Below, piece by piece: positions 27,523 to 36,720 of a DNA stretch of 64,000 nt (within the stretch, counting starts at the first letter, position 1; each line of letters starts with the position of its first letter). The notes under the pieces were generated by a model. It did no database searches and was not told the origin of the DNA. It worked only from the letters and a program-made list of their open reading frames with translations. The DNA comes from CAWGET01 sp963821715. Its GTDB lineage: Bacteria; Bacteroidota; Ignavibacteria; Ignavibacteriales; Melioribacteraceae. Location of the stretch: assembly GCA_963821715.1 (NCBI GenBank), contig CAWGET010000010.1, positions 310,001 through 374,000 of the forward strand, written 5' to 3'. The position numbers and the translations under genes are program-made.

Positions 27523-29016
27523 ATGAGAACCCTTTTTAAGACTTACTTATTTTTATTGTTCATCTTTATTTATGGATGTTCTTCCACTACCGATGTTACA
27601 AAAAATGTAGTAGATACTTTACCGGAATTACGGGAAAAAATTCAGAAAAGATTTGACGACTCAACATTCAGCCACGCGCATTGGGGAGCATTAATTAAGT
27701 CACTAAAAACAGGAAAAGTGTGGTATGAACAAAATTCAGACAAAATGTTTATGCCGGCTTCAAACGAAAAAATAATTACAACTGCGGCAGCGTTAACAAA
27801 ATTAGGGCCGGATGCTCATTTTAGAACAACTATATCTATAGATGGATTTATTAAAGATTCGGTAATTGTGGGAGATCTTATAGTAAAAGGCGAAGGCGAT
27901 CCGACTTTTTATCTGAGGTTTTTTGATGATCCACGTGAAGTTTTTTTTAGTTGGGCTAAGACTCTGGACAGCCTCGGGATTAAAAGAATAGAAGGAAACA
28001 TTATCGGTAACGACAATTTATTTGATGACGTCCATCTGGGCAGCGGCTGGTCTTACGATTATCTCGACTCCTGGTATGCAGCTGAAGTCGGTGCGCTTCA
28101 ATTCAATGAAAATTATATCGATCTAAAAATTTATCCGCCGCGCATAAAAGGTGAAAACCCACTCATCATACCAAATGTAGAAAGTGAATATTTCAATATA
28201 AATAATCTTTTAGAGGCTACTGATACCGGCAAAACTAATTTCTCAGTCCACCGGGATTTTGGAACTAATGAAATTGTTGTCGAAGGGAAAGTAAAAATAG
28301 GAGATAGAATTTATACCGCTTCTCCTTCCATAACAAACCCAACACTTTTTTATGTTACAGTTATGAAAGAAGCTTTCGAAGAATACGGAATCGTAATAGA
28401 TGGCTATGCATTAGACATCGACGATATTCCTCCGACAAGAGAACTTAGACCTTATCAACAATTGATTACATATAATTCGCCGCCTTTAAAAGATATTCTT
28501 AAAGAACTTATAAAAGTTAGTCAGAATTTGTACGCGGAAACTATGACGAGACTTTTGGGATACCGGTTTTACGGTGAAGGCTCTTTTAAAAACGGCAAAA
28601 AGGTCGTCGAAGAAGTTTTGGAATCATTCGGTATCGAAAAAGGTTCTTATAGTTACGCCGACGGTTCCGGATTGACGCGCTACAATTTTGTTAGTCCGGA
28701 TCAGCTTGTAACAATTTTAAGCAAAATGTATAACGGTCAATATAAGAATATATGGATTGATCTGTTTCCCGTTGCCGGAGTTGACGGTACACTTCGCAAC
28801 AGGATGAAAGGAACAAGCGCCGAAGGGAATGTTAAAGCCAAAACCGGAACAATTTCAAACGTTCGAGGATTATCGGGATATGTTACAACGGGAGATGGTG
28901 AAGAGTTGGTGTTTTCATTTTTGGTTAACGGGCATTTGTTAACTTCCAGAGACACCGAAAAAATTACCGATTCTGTGCTCGAGATGATTGCGGATTTTAA
29001 AAGAGTGAGTCTGTAA
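27523..29016 (+). CDS. dacB: D-alanyl-D-alanine carboxypeptidase/endopeptidase (PBP4, S13 family)
   Basis: A 497-residue lipoprotein (lipobox IYGC, Cys19) of the S13 penicillin-binding family, which trims or cuts peptidoglycan stem peptides. The serine motif S80-NEK83 in MPASNEK, the SQN triad in KVSQNLYAETMTR and the KTG box in KAKTGTISNVRGLSGY are all intact. The large insert domain typical of PBP4 lies between the first two motifs. It acts in the periplasm. Confidence 0.94.
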   Translation: MRTLFKTYLFLLFIFIYGCSSTTDVTKNVVDTLPELREKIQKRFDDSTFSHAHWGALIKSLKTGKVWYEQNSDKMFMPASNEKIITTAAALTKLGPDAHFRTTISIDGFIKDSVIVGDLIVKGEGDPTFYLRFFDDPREVFFSWAKTLDSLGIKRIEGNIIGNDNLFDDVHLGSGWSYDYLDSWYAAEVGALQFNENYIDLKIYPPRIKGENPLIIPNVESEYFNINNLLEATDTGKTNFSVHRDFGTNEIVVEGKVKIGDRIYTASPSITNPTLFYVTVMKEAFEEYGIVIDGYALDIDDIPPTRELRPYQQLITYNSPPLKDILKELIKVSQNLYAETMTRLLGYRFYGEGSFKNGKKVVEEVLESFGIEKGSYSYADGSGLTRYNFVSPDQLVTILSKMYNGQYKNIWIDLFPVAGVDGTLRNRMKGTSAEGNVKAKTGTISNVRGLSGYVTTGDGEELVFSFLVNGHLLTSRDTEKITDSVLEMIADFKRVSL

Positions 29017-29033
29017 AAGAAGAGTAAAAATAA

Positions 29034-29061
29034 GTAGAGACGTTCCAATGAACGTCTCTAC
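29034..29061. repeat. Perfect 12 bp stem-loop between convergent genes
   Basis: GTAGAGACGTTC (29034-29045) and GAACGTCTCTAC (29050-29061) pair perfectly around a CAAT loop, in the 51 bp gap between dacB and the convergent OB-fold lipoprotein gene. A closely similar hairpin is, to my recollection, a dispersed repeat in many bacterial genomes. Position and strength make it a possible bidirectional terminator, though no T-run follows. Confidence 0.7.
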
Positions 29062-29067
29062 AAACAA

Positions 29068-29787
29068 TTATTTAGACGTTACTTGCTGACCAGATTCTTT
29101 ATCTATGATTTTTGCGTTTTCAACCAATGCGGAATATGAATATCCCGAGCCGAAATCTTTATCGTAAGCAACATCGCCTTCAACAGTAATTACATCACCT
29201 ACTTTTGCCGTTTCGGTTGTTGTTATCAATAGGTCGTGTTTTCCTTCTTCTCCGGTTCCGTCCTGAATATGAATCCAGTTTCTATCCATAATACCTTGAT
29301 TTACTTTCACAACTTTACCCTTCACTTTAACGGTTTTTCCGGATAGCTTGCTTTTATCGTTATAAACATTCGCAACAGTAACTCCACCCGATGCTTTATT
29401 TATCGAAATATCCTGGCGTTTATCTGTAGGGATATTTGAGTGAGCTTCGGCTTTGCCCGGCATTTTTGTCTTAGACATCGATTTTGAAATGTCTTCGACA
29501 AACAATATTTTGTCAAAACTTTGTTCAAGGCTGTCGCTCTTAAAGTCTTCCATCATAAGGCCGCGAGTAAAATAAAGAGTATCGCCTTCCTTTGCGGTTA
29601 TTTGCGGAACGGCAATCCACAAAGTTGAGTCGGCTTCTTCGACTTCAAGATAAGAATATCTTGAAGCGTCTTTCGACGACTTAACCACAACCTGTCTTAC
29701 GCCTTCAGGCAATTCCGATTTTTTTTCTTCTTCGGTTCCGCATGCTGTTAATGCTGCAATCATCAATAAAATTAATAGCTTCTTCAT
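29068..29787 (-). CDS. Lipoprotein with an OB-fold-like domain
   Basis: 239 residues with a lipoprotein signal (lipobox LTAC, Cys16) and an AAGGGA ribosome site. Residues about 130-235 look like a small OB-fold: GGVTVANVYNDKSKLSGKTV, VKGKVVKVNQ, WIHIQDGTGE and VGDVITVEGDV strands, as in periplasmic nucleic-acid-binding-like OB proteins. The middle part is low in known motifs. Ligand unknown. Confidence 0.7.
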   Translation of the reverse strand: MKKLLILLMIAALTACGTEEEKKSELPEGVRQVVVKSSKDASRYSYLEVEEADSTLWIAVPQITAKEGDTLYFTRGLMMEDFKSDSLEQSFDKILFVEDISKSMSKTKMPGKAEAHSNIPTDKRQDISINKASGGVTVANVYNDKSKLSGKTVKVKGKVVKVNQGIMDRNWIHIQDGTGEEGKHDLLITTTETAKVGDVITVEGDVAYDKDFGSGYSYSALVENAKIIDKESGQQVTSK

Positions 29788-29912
29788 TTATTTCCCTTTT
29801 TTGTTTTTTAATTTTTTTTTGAACGACTAATATAAAAAAGATGTATAAAAAAAACGAATCTTTACTGAAATTTGCGGGTCAAATAGAAATGACTAATCTT
29901 TCTATATAATAA

Positions 29913-30395
29913 TTATTTCTCCGTAAACTTCTCTTTTAATTTCTCCACAACTATCTCAGGCACGAATGCGCCTACATCTGATTTAAACTGAGCAAGATTG
30001 CGGACTATCGTCGAATTGAGATAAGTATATTTTTCGTGAGGCATAAGAAAAATGGTTCTTAAATCGTTATCTAGTTTTCGGTTCATAAGTGCCATCTGAA
30101 ATTCATATTCAAAATCGCTTATCGCGCGCAATCCTCTTATCATGCCTATCGCCCCTACTTCCTTTGCATGATCCACAACCAAACCGTCAAAAGAATCTAC
30201 AACTACATTGTCGAAATGTTTCAAACTTTCCCGCAGCATAAAAACTCTCTCGTCTACGGTGAACAGCGAGTTTTTTGCAGGATTACGGGCAACAGTAACA
30301 ATAATTTCATCAAACAAGTCCCTCGCCCTGATAATTATATCGATGTGCCCATTGGTTACCGGGTCGAATGTTCCCGGATAGATTACTCTTTTCAT
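29913..30395 (-). CDS. coaD: Phosphopantetheine adenylyltransferase
   Basis: 160 residues. It transfers AMP from ATP to 4'-phosphopantetheine, the penultimate step of coenzyme A synthesis. The nucleotidyl-transferase motif YPGTFDPVTNGH, the RGLRAISDFEYEFQMALMNR block and the STIVRNLAQF segment (family ISSTxVR) fix the assignment. Length is standard. Confidence 0.97.
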   Translation of the reverse strand: MKRVIYPGTFDPVTNGHIDIIIRARDLFDEIIVTVARNPAKNSLFTVDERVFMLRESLKHFDNVVVDSFDGLVVDHAKEVGAIGMIRGLRAISDFEYEFQMALMNRKLDNDLRTIFLMPHEKYTYLNSTIVRNLAQFKSDVGAFVPEIVVEKLKEKFTEK

Positions 30396-30573
30396 AATTA
30401 TTCTTTATTTGTAAGTAGTGAAATATAAATATTATTTTTATGAATAAGAAAGGAACGCTACAAATTAAGGTTTATCTTTATCAAAGCACAGCCGGAATTT
30501 TGTTTCATTCAAAGACTTCAAATAAAATTCATTTACTTTTGTTATATTTTATTTTATTCAAAAAATTATTTTA

Positions 30574-31305
30574 ATGATAGAAATTACAAACCTTCACAAA
30601 ACATTCGGCGGCAACTATGTTCTGCGCGGCGTTGATCTGAAAATAGAAGAGGGTGAATCCCTGGCTATTATAGGTCGAAGCGGGAGCGGAAAGAGTGTGT
30701 TGCTTAAACATATAGTTGGCCTTCTTAATCCGGATGAAGGATACGTAAAGTTTGAAGGCAAAATAATAAGTGAATTAAAAGAGAAAGAGCTTTACCGAAT
30801 CAGAAATAAATTCGGGTTTCTTTTTCAGGGAGCCGCACTTTTTGACTCGATGACAGTTGAAGAAAACATAGCCCTTCCTCTCGTGGAAAATAATCATGGA
30901 ATAGAAAAAAGTAGGGTAGATAAAGCAGTAGCGGAAAAACTGGAATTAGTTGGACTTCCGAATATTCAAAAACAGAAACCCTCGGAGCTTTCCGGAGGAA
31001 TGAAAAAACGCGTCGGGCTTGCCAGGGCTTTAATCACAAATCCGGATTACATTTTATACGATGAACCCACAACAGGGCTCGATCCGCTTATGTCCGATTC
31101 CATCGATGAACTTATTGTTGAGTTGAACAATAAATTAAATGTAACATCCATAATTGTAACCCACGATATGCAAAGCGTAAAAAAAGCCGCGGATAAAGTA
31201 GCCATGCTGCACGAAGGTAAAATTTATTTTGTCGGAACCCCCGAAGAAATGAACCGCGAAGAAGATGAAACGGTGAAAAATTTTATAAGAAGAACCGGTT
31301 ATTGA
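30574..31305 (+). CDS. Second MlaF-like ABC ATPase
   Basis: 243 residues, closely parallel to the ATPase at 13203-13961: Walker A GRSGSGKSV, the MlaF-type FLFQGAALFDSM segment, signature LSGGMKKRVGLAR, Walker B ILYDEPTTGLDP and VTHD switch. No MlaE or MCE gene adjoins it; the next gene is radA, whose start overlaps the stop by one base. It may serve the same permease, a permease elsewhere, or be a spare copy. Confidence 0.88.
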   Translation: MIEITNLHKTFGGNYVLRGVDLKIEEGESLAIIGRSGSGKSVLLKHIVGLLNPDEGYVKFEGKIISELKEKELYRIRNKFGFLFQGAALFDSMTVEENIALPLVENNHGIEKSRVDKAVAEKLELVGLPNIQKQKPSELSGGMKKRVGLARALITNPDYILYDEPTTGLDPLMSDSIDELIVELNNKLNVTSIIVTHDMQSVKKAADKVAMLHEGKIYFVGTPEEMNREEDETVKNFIRRTGY

Positions 31306-32657
31306 TGAGCAAAAATAAAACTATTTATATCTGTTCCAACTGCGGTTTCGAATCACTGAAGTGGCTGGGCAGATGCCCATCCTGCGAAGAATGGAATTCT
31401 TTTACTGAAGAATTAGAGGAAGAAAAAAAGAAAGAAGCAAAAATTAGTTCTTCTGATGTAAAGGTTTTTAATCTGAACGATAACGCTGTTGAAGAATCTG
31501 CAAGACTAAAAACCGGCATATCAGAATTCGACAGAGTTCTTGGGGATGGATTTATGCCCGGATCCGTTGTGCTTTTAGGCGGCGATCCCGGAATCGGAAA
31601 ATCAACCTTGGTAATGCAGGCCGCTGCAAAAATTACGAATAAGGTTTTATACGTCACTGGTGAAGAATCATACAATCAAATAAACTTACGTGCAAAGCGG
31701 CTAAAAGTTAATTCCAAAAATATTTCTGTTTTAGCCGAAACCGATTTGGATATTGTTCTTAACGCAATAAATAAAATAAAACCAAAATTAGTAATTGTAG
31801 ATTCCATCCAAACGATGAATAAGCCGGAGCTCGATAACGCCCCCGGAACAATTACACAAATAAGAGAATCAGCGAACGATCTGATGCGCGCGGCCAAATC
31901 CTCCGATTGCTCAATTGTTTTGGTGGGACATATTACTAAGGAAGGCTTTATAGCCGGACCAAAAATTCTTGAACATATGGTTGATACCGTTCTTCAATTT
32001 GAAGGTGAGCGGAGCAATACATTTAGAATACTGCGGGCACAGAAGAACCGGTTCGGAGGAACTAACGAGATAGGCATTTTTGAAATGCACGATTCCGGTT
32101 TAAGCGAAGTAAAAAACCCGAGCGAGATATTTTTAAATCAGCGCGAAGAACAAATCTCCGGTTCAGCCGTAACCGCCAGTATGGAAGGCACGCGTCCGGT
32201 TTTGTTTGAAGTGCAGGCTTTGGTTACACCGACCAACTACGGTAATCCGCAGAGAGTAGCAACAGGATTTGATTACCGCCGGCTTTCAATTCTGCTTGCA
32301 GTATTGGAGAAGCGCGCGAATCTTCGGCTCTCATCTTATAATGTGTTTTTAAATATGGCGGGCGGATTAAAAATTAACGAACCGGCTGTGGACCTTGCCG
32401 TCTGCTGCGCAATCGCTTCGAGTTTTTCGAATCGGAATATTGATCCGAATATAGTTGCGATTGGGGAAGTTGGATTGGGCGGTGAGATAAGAAGCGTTGG
32501 TAACATCGAAAAAAGATTACAGGAAGCCGAGAAACTCGGATTTAAATCTGCATTAATACCGCACGCAAATACAAAATCATTGAAGAATACTAAAATAAAA
32601 ATCATTCCCGTAAAGGATGTAAATTCCGCTGTCAGATCGACCTTAACTAAATCTTGA
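31305..32657 (+). CDS. radA: DNA repair protein RadA
   Basis: 450 residues from ATG 31305, which overlaps the preceding stop by one base (TGATG); a TTG one codon earlier is less likely. The N-terminal zinc finger (CSNCGFESLKWLGRCPSC), Walker A GGDPGIGKST, the RadA-specific KNRFG motif (AQKNRFGGTNE) and a Lon-like C-terminal domain (GGLKINEPAVDLAV) are all present. RadA drives branch migration in recombination repair. Confidence 0.97.
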   Translation: MSKNKTIYICSNCGFESLKWLGRCPSCEEWNSFTEELEEEKKKEAKISSSDVKVFNLNDNAVEESARLKTGISEFDRVLGDGFMPGSVVLLGGDPGIGKSTLVMQAAAKITNKVLYVTGEESYNQINLRAKRLKVNSKNISVLAETDLDIVLNAINKIKPKLVIVDSIQTMNKPELDNAPGTITQIRESANDLMRAAKSSDCSIVLVGHITKEGFIAGPKILEHMVDTVLQFEGERSNTFRILRAQKNRFGGTNEIGIFEMHDSGLSEVKNPSEIFLNQREEQISGSAVTASMEGTRPVLFEVQALVTPTNYGNPQRVATGFDYRRLSILLAVLEKRANLRLSSYNVFLNMAGGLKINEPAVDLAVCCAIASSFSNRNIDPNIVAIGEVGLGGEIRSVGNIEKRLQEAEKLGFKSALIPHANTKSLKNTKIKIIPVKDVNSAVRSTLTKS

Positions 32658-32683
32658 TTGATAATATTTCATGGTAATCTATA

Positions 32684-32700
32684 ACCATATTAATTATGGT
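32684..32700. terminator. Small palindrome between convergent radA and acyl-CoA synthetase
   Basis: ACCATA-TTAAT-TATGGT forms a 6 bp stem in the short gap between the two convergent genes, overlapping the last base of the minus-strand gene. AT-rich and without a T-run, so termination is only possible. Confidence 0.3.
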
Positions 32701-34613
32701 CATCCTTTAATCCTATTAATCAGGGTCATATTTTGGTGATTAAAAACATCTTTTCCTTCTGGCGTATACATATAATCAATCCGGTTTTTATAGAAGTCGG
32801 TTATTTTTCCGCGAACCATTTTTAATGTACTGTTTAGGAATTTATTCTGTTCGTTAAATCCTTCGCCCAAAATTGCAAATGTTGATGGAAGCCATCTTTC
32901 CGGAAATTGATTTTCGAACTCACCGCCCGATTTAAATTTATCTATTTCTTTCTGAATTATTTCGATTGTCTTTCTTTGTCCGGCTTCTGAATGAAAATCC
33001 AGATTCTCGTTTTCGATTTCCCGCTTCAAATTTTCTTTATTCGGCACAATCAATGCAATTGTATATGCGTCCTGATTATTGTGAAGCATCACCTGTTCGA
33101 TGAATTTTGATTTTTCCACTAACGCTTCCTCAATTCCTTCGGGACTATACTTCTCGCCGTCACTTCCAATCAGCAGACTTTTAAATCTGCCAAGCACATA
33201 CAAAAATCCGTCTTCATCGAGATAGCCCATATCGCCTGTAAATAGCCAGCCGTCTTTTATTGTTTCGGCAGTAGCGCGATCATTCTTCCAATAGCCTTTC
33301 ATCACGTTCTCGCCGCGGCAAACTATTTCGCCTTTTTCTCCTTGAGGGAGTTCGATTCCTTGTTCATCGCAAATTTTAACTTCCAGATTTTTTACAATTT
33401 TCCCGGATGAGCCGAGTTTGTGGCTTACCGGAACGTTAGACGAAATTATCGGTGCGGCTTCTGATAATCCGTAACCCTGGAACATAGGAATTCCGATCGC
33501 GTAAAAAAATCTTTGCAATTCGATATCAAGCAGAGCTCCGCCGCCAATAAAAAACTCCAAACGTCCGCCGAAATTTTCTCTAATCTTGCTGAAGAGAATC
33601 TTATCATAAACATCTAAAAGCGGTTTGTATATTTTACGGAATCCCTTTCCTTTGTCGTATCCGAGTCCGTTATACTTATAAGCAATCTTTAGCGCGCCGG
33701 TAAATAATTTTTCAATTTTTGTTCCTTTGGATCTTATTCCCGCCTCAATATTTTTGCGGAAATTTTTTGCGAGAGCAGGAACGCTGAGAAGGAAAGTTGG
33801 CTTAGTTTCTTTTATGTTTACCGGAATATTTCGCAAGGTATCCATTAAAGTATCACCGTTTTTAACCGAAGCCATCGACGCTCCGTTTTTCATAAGTGTA
33901 TAAATTCCGGCTGTGTGAGCGAATGAATGATCCCAGGGCAATATTAAAAGCGATACATAACTTTCTGGGATCTTCAGTAATGAAGTAGCCTGTTCTACGT
34001 TGGCGGTGTAATTACGATGGGTTAAAATTATGCCTTTCGGATCGGCTGTTGTTCCGGATGTGTAACAAATGTTCGCGTAATCATTTTCATTCAAAGAAGT
34101 CCAAATATTTTCAAAATCATCGGAATGATTTGCGAGATAATCTTCGCCCAATTTAAAAACATTTTCTTTTTTTATTTCATCCTCTTCCAAATCCGGAATA
34201 TCGTCAAGAACAATTATTTTTATCAATTCGGGAAGATCGTTTTTCACTTGCCTTATTTTTTTTATTTGATTTTTAGAAACGATCGCGAATTTCGATCCCG
34301 AATGCGCAAGTCGAAATTTAAGATCGGTCGCTTCTTCAATCTTAACTGAAATAGGAACGTTTACAGCGCCGAGATATAAAACCGCGAGCTCGCTCATTAC
34401 CCAGTCGTTTCTGCCTTCAGAAATTAATGCTGCACGATCTCCTTTGCATAGGCCAAGTTTCAAAAGTCCCGCGGCAAAACTATAAACAAGCCGCTGCATT
34501 TTTTTATAAGAAAGCGGTTCATACTCATTTGTTCGCTTTTCCCACATTAAAGGATTATTGGGATAAGTTTTTACACTAACTTCAAAAAGATTGGGAATTG
34601 TTCGGTTATCCAA
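32700..34613 (-). CDS. AMP-dependent long-chain acyl-CoA synthetase
   Basis: 637 residues of the ANL superfamily, which activates fatty acids as acyl-AMP and then acyl-CoA. Motifs seen are ICYTSGTTADPKGIILTH (P-loop A3), FQGYGLSEAAPIIS (A5), the WLFTGDMGYLDEDGFLY A7 region and GRFKSLLIGSDGEKYSP hinge. The start is TTG at 34613, preceded by an AGAGG ribosome site at good spacing. It is the bacterial FadD/FACL group that prefers medium or long chains; exact chain length is unknown. Confidence 0.92.
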   Translation of the reverse strand: MDNRTIPNLFEVSVKTYPNNPLMWEKRTNEYEPLSYKKMQRLVYSFAAGLLKLGLCKGDRAALISEGRNDWVMSELAVLYLGAVNVPISVKIEEATDLKFRLAHSGSKFAIVSKNQIKKIRQVKNDLPELIKIIVLDDIPDLEEDEIKKENVFKLGEDYLANHSDDFENIWTSLNENDYANICYTSGTTADPKGIILTHRNYTANVEQATSLLKIPESYVSLLILPWDHSFAHTAGIYTLMKNGASMASVKNGDTLMDTLRNIPVNIKETKPTFLLSVPALAKNFRKNIEAGIRSKGTKIEKLFTGALKIAYKYNGLGYDKGKGFRKIYKPLLDVYDKILFSKIRENFGGRLEFFIGGGALLDIELQRFFYAIGIPMFQGYGLSEAAPIISSNVPVSHKLGSSGKIVKNLEVKICDEQGIELPQGEKGEIVCRGENVMKGYWKNDRATAETIKDGWLFTGDMGYLDEDGFLYVLGRFKSLLIGSDGEKYSPEGIEEALVEKSKFIEQVMLHNNQDAYTIALIVPNKENLKREIENENLDFHSEAGQRKTIEIIQKEIDKFKSGGEFENQFPERWLPSTFAILGEGFNEQNKFLNSTLKMVRGKITDFYKNRIDYMYTPEGKDVFNHQNMTLINRIKG

Positions 34614-34738
34614 AACGCCTCTATATTTAGTTGTTTTTTTTCTCTATCCATTAATTATATCTCAACACACCGCGATAAATCGTGGCGTTAATAAAAACAA
34701 TTTGTAACCAGGCAAAACAAAAGCCGCAATATTTTTAA

Positions 34739-35566
34739 TCATTTATTTTCCATACCAGTAATATCAAGCAATGTAAGCGGATCAATTCTTTTGTCGAACC
34801 ATTGAACTCCCCAATGCAAATGCGGACCGGTAGAACGGCCGGTTGTTCCTACTTCGCCAATTGTATCTCCTTTCTTTATGCGCTGACCGTCTTCAACATT
34901 TAATTTGCTCATGTGAAGATACACGCTAGATAGTCCTTGTCCATGATCGAGCATCACGAAATTTCCGCTGTAATAAAAATTATCCGCAGCCAGCCGAACA
35001 ATTCCATCTGCCATTGCGTGTACCGGAGTTCCTCGTGGAATGGCTATATCTGTTCCATTATGAGGATTTTTCGGCGTACCGTTTAAAATTCTCTGGCTTC
35101 CGAAAACGGATGAGATCCTTCCCCCTTCTACCGGTCGAACAAAACCGGAATCAAAATAAGCCTTTCCCATCTTGCCGATTTCCGCCCTTCGTTCTCTGAT
35201 AATTTCGCTTTCTTTTTCAATCCGCTCAATCTCTTGATTCGGCGCGGATACGTATTTCTTCTGCATATTATTTATTCTTTGAATATTGTATTCTCTTTCA
35301 GGAAGAACGAATTTTTTTAATTTTAATTTTCCGTCCTTGAATTTAATCCTCAGAAGATGTTCCGAACTATCATCCCGGTCAAAACCAAATGCAAATTTAT
35401 CTTTATCTACCTGAAGTTCCCGACCATCTAAAACAACCCAATCAATATTTTCACCTTCTCCTATCACTAAGTTCCCCGGTTCAAACTTTCCGAAGAATTC
35501 TACGTTCTGAGCGAACAAATTTATATTTATTGCAAATATCAAAATTAAAATTTTTACGATGCGCAT
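34739..35566 (-). CDS. M23-family peptidoglycan endopeptidase
   Basis: 275 residues with a signal peptide (MRIVKILILIFAININLFAQ) and an AAGG ribosome site. The C-terminal M23/LytM domain keeps the zinc ligands in PHNGTDIAI (HxxxD) and GPHLHWGV (HxH), plus YLHMSKL. The N-terminal half is a beta-rich domain found with such peptidases in Bacteroidota. It cuts cross-links in the periplasmic murein. Confidence 0.92.
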   Translation of the reverse strand: MRIVKILILIFAININLFAQNVEFFGKFEPGNLVIGEGENIDWVVLDGRELQVDKDKFAFGFDRDDSSEHLLRIKFKDGKLKLKKFVLPEREYNIQRINNMQKKYVSAPNQEIERIEKESEIIRERRAEIGKMGKAYFDSGFVRPVEGGRISSVFGSQRILNGTPKNPHNGTDIAIPRGTPVHAMADGIVRLAADNFYYSGNFVMLDHGQGLSSVYLHMSKLNVEDGQRIKKGDTIGEVGTTGRSTGPHLHWGVQWFDKRIDPLTLLDITGMENK

Positions 35567-35668
35567 AATTTCCTTAATTTTATTGAATAAAAATCAACTT
35601 GTAAAATAAATTAAGTTTATATTTTTGTAAAGGTTCTATATTTTACTTAATCACAAACAAATTAATTT

Positions 35669-36703
35669 ATGAAAAAATATTTTATCGGATTTGCCGCAAT
35701 TTTGTTTCTCTTCTCCTGCAATCCATCCGAAAGAGGAAACAAAGAAAAACTTCCAATCCGGGAGTTGGACGAACAAGAAGTAACCAAAATTGAAATGGAA
35801 CACCCTTTCCTCGATCTTAATCCGGAATTTTCCGGGCTTGCATGGTACAAAGACAAATTAATTCTTTTGCCGCAGTATCCAAATTCTTTTGCAAAAGGAA
35901 GCGGCTATCTTTTTTATATTTCAAAAAATGAAATAATAAACTATTTATATTTAGATGATCCTGAACCTATAAAAATACACACATTAAAATTTAAAGATAC
36001 CGGACTCGAAAAATATGCTTCGACAGGTTCCGGTTACGAAGCGATTGTTTTTGAAGGGGATAATGTTTTTTTAAATATCGAATCTATTGATGAATTTAAG
36101 ACAACCGGCTTTTTAGTTAAAGGAAAAATAGATTTTGAAAGGAAAATCGTCGTTGTAGACTCAGAGAAACTCGGCAAAATAAAATCGCAATCGGGTATAC
36201 ATAATTTTAGTGACGAAAGCATATTAAGTTACAAAGGCAATCTCTACACAATACACGAAGCAAACGGAATCGGCGTTAATCCGCATCCTCATTCTAAAAT
36301 ATTCAACACTTCTTTAGATCAAATCGGATCAGTAACTTTTCCTAATGTAGAATACAGAATTACAGATGCTACACAGCCGGACAGTCTCGGAAGATTTTTC
36401 GCGTTGAATTACTTGTATCTTGGAGATATTAATAAACTTAAACCTGAAGCAGATTCCATAGCCATAAAATTTGGATTGGGAAAATCTCAAAGCCTGGTAA
36501 GCGGCATCGAAAGAATTATCTGCTTTAGAATACTTGATGATAAAGTTCATTTGGAAGAAGATCAAAGCCCTGTTTATATAAAGCTAACTGGCAAAGGACG
36601 AAACTGGGAAGGAATTGTAAAACTTGACGAAAAAGGATTTTTAATTATAACAGATAAATTTCCTGAAACAATTTTAGCTTTTGTTCAAAAACAAAACCAA
36701 TAA
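35669..36703 (+). CDS. Lipoprotein of the phytase/esterase-like beta-propeller type
   Basis: 344 residues with a lipoprotein signal (lipobox LFSC, Cys17). The mature protein has repeated beta motifs such as PEFSGLAWYKDKLILLP, GYEAIVFEGDNVFLN and the C-terminal GRNWEGIVKLDEKGFLIITD, which resemble the propeller of the esterase-like phytase family (PF13449). No catalytic residue can be named. It lies 17 bp upstream of a secreted M64 peptidase, in the same orientation. Confidence 0.6.
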   Translation: MKKYFIGFAAILFLFSCNPSERGNKEKLPIRELDEQEVTKIEMEHPFLDLNPEFSGLAWYKDKLILLPQYPNSFAKGSGYLFYISKNEIINYLYLDDPEPIKIHTLKFKDTGLEKYASTGSGYEAIVFEGDNVFLNIESIDEFKTTGFLVKGKIDFERKIVVVDSEKLGKIKSQSGIHNFSDESILSYKGNLYTIHEANGIGVNPHPHSKIFNTSLDQIGSVTFPNVEYRITDATQPDSLGRFFALNYLYLGDINKLKPEADSIAIKFGLGKSQSLVSGIERIICFRILDDKVHLEEDQSPVYIKLTGKGRNWEGIVKLDEKGFLIITDKFPETILAFVQKQNQ

Positions 36704-36720
36704 CTTATACCGGAATCAAA

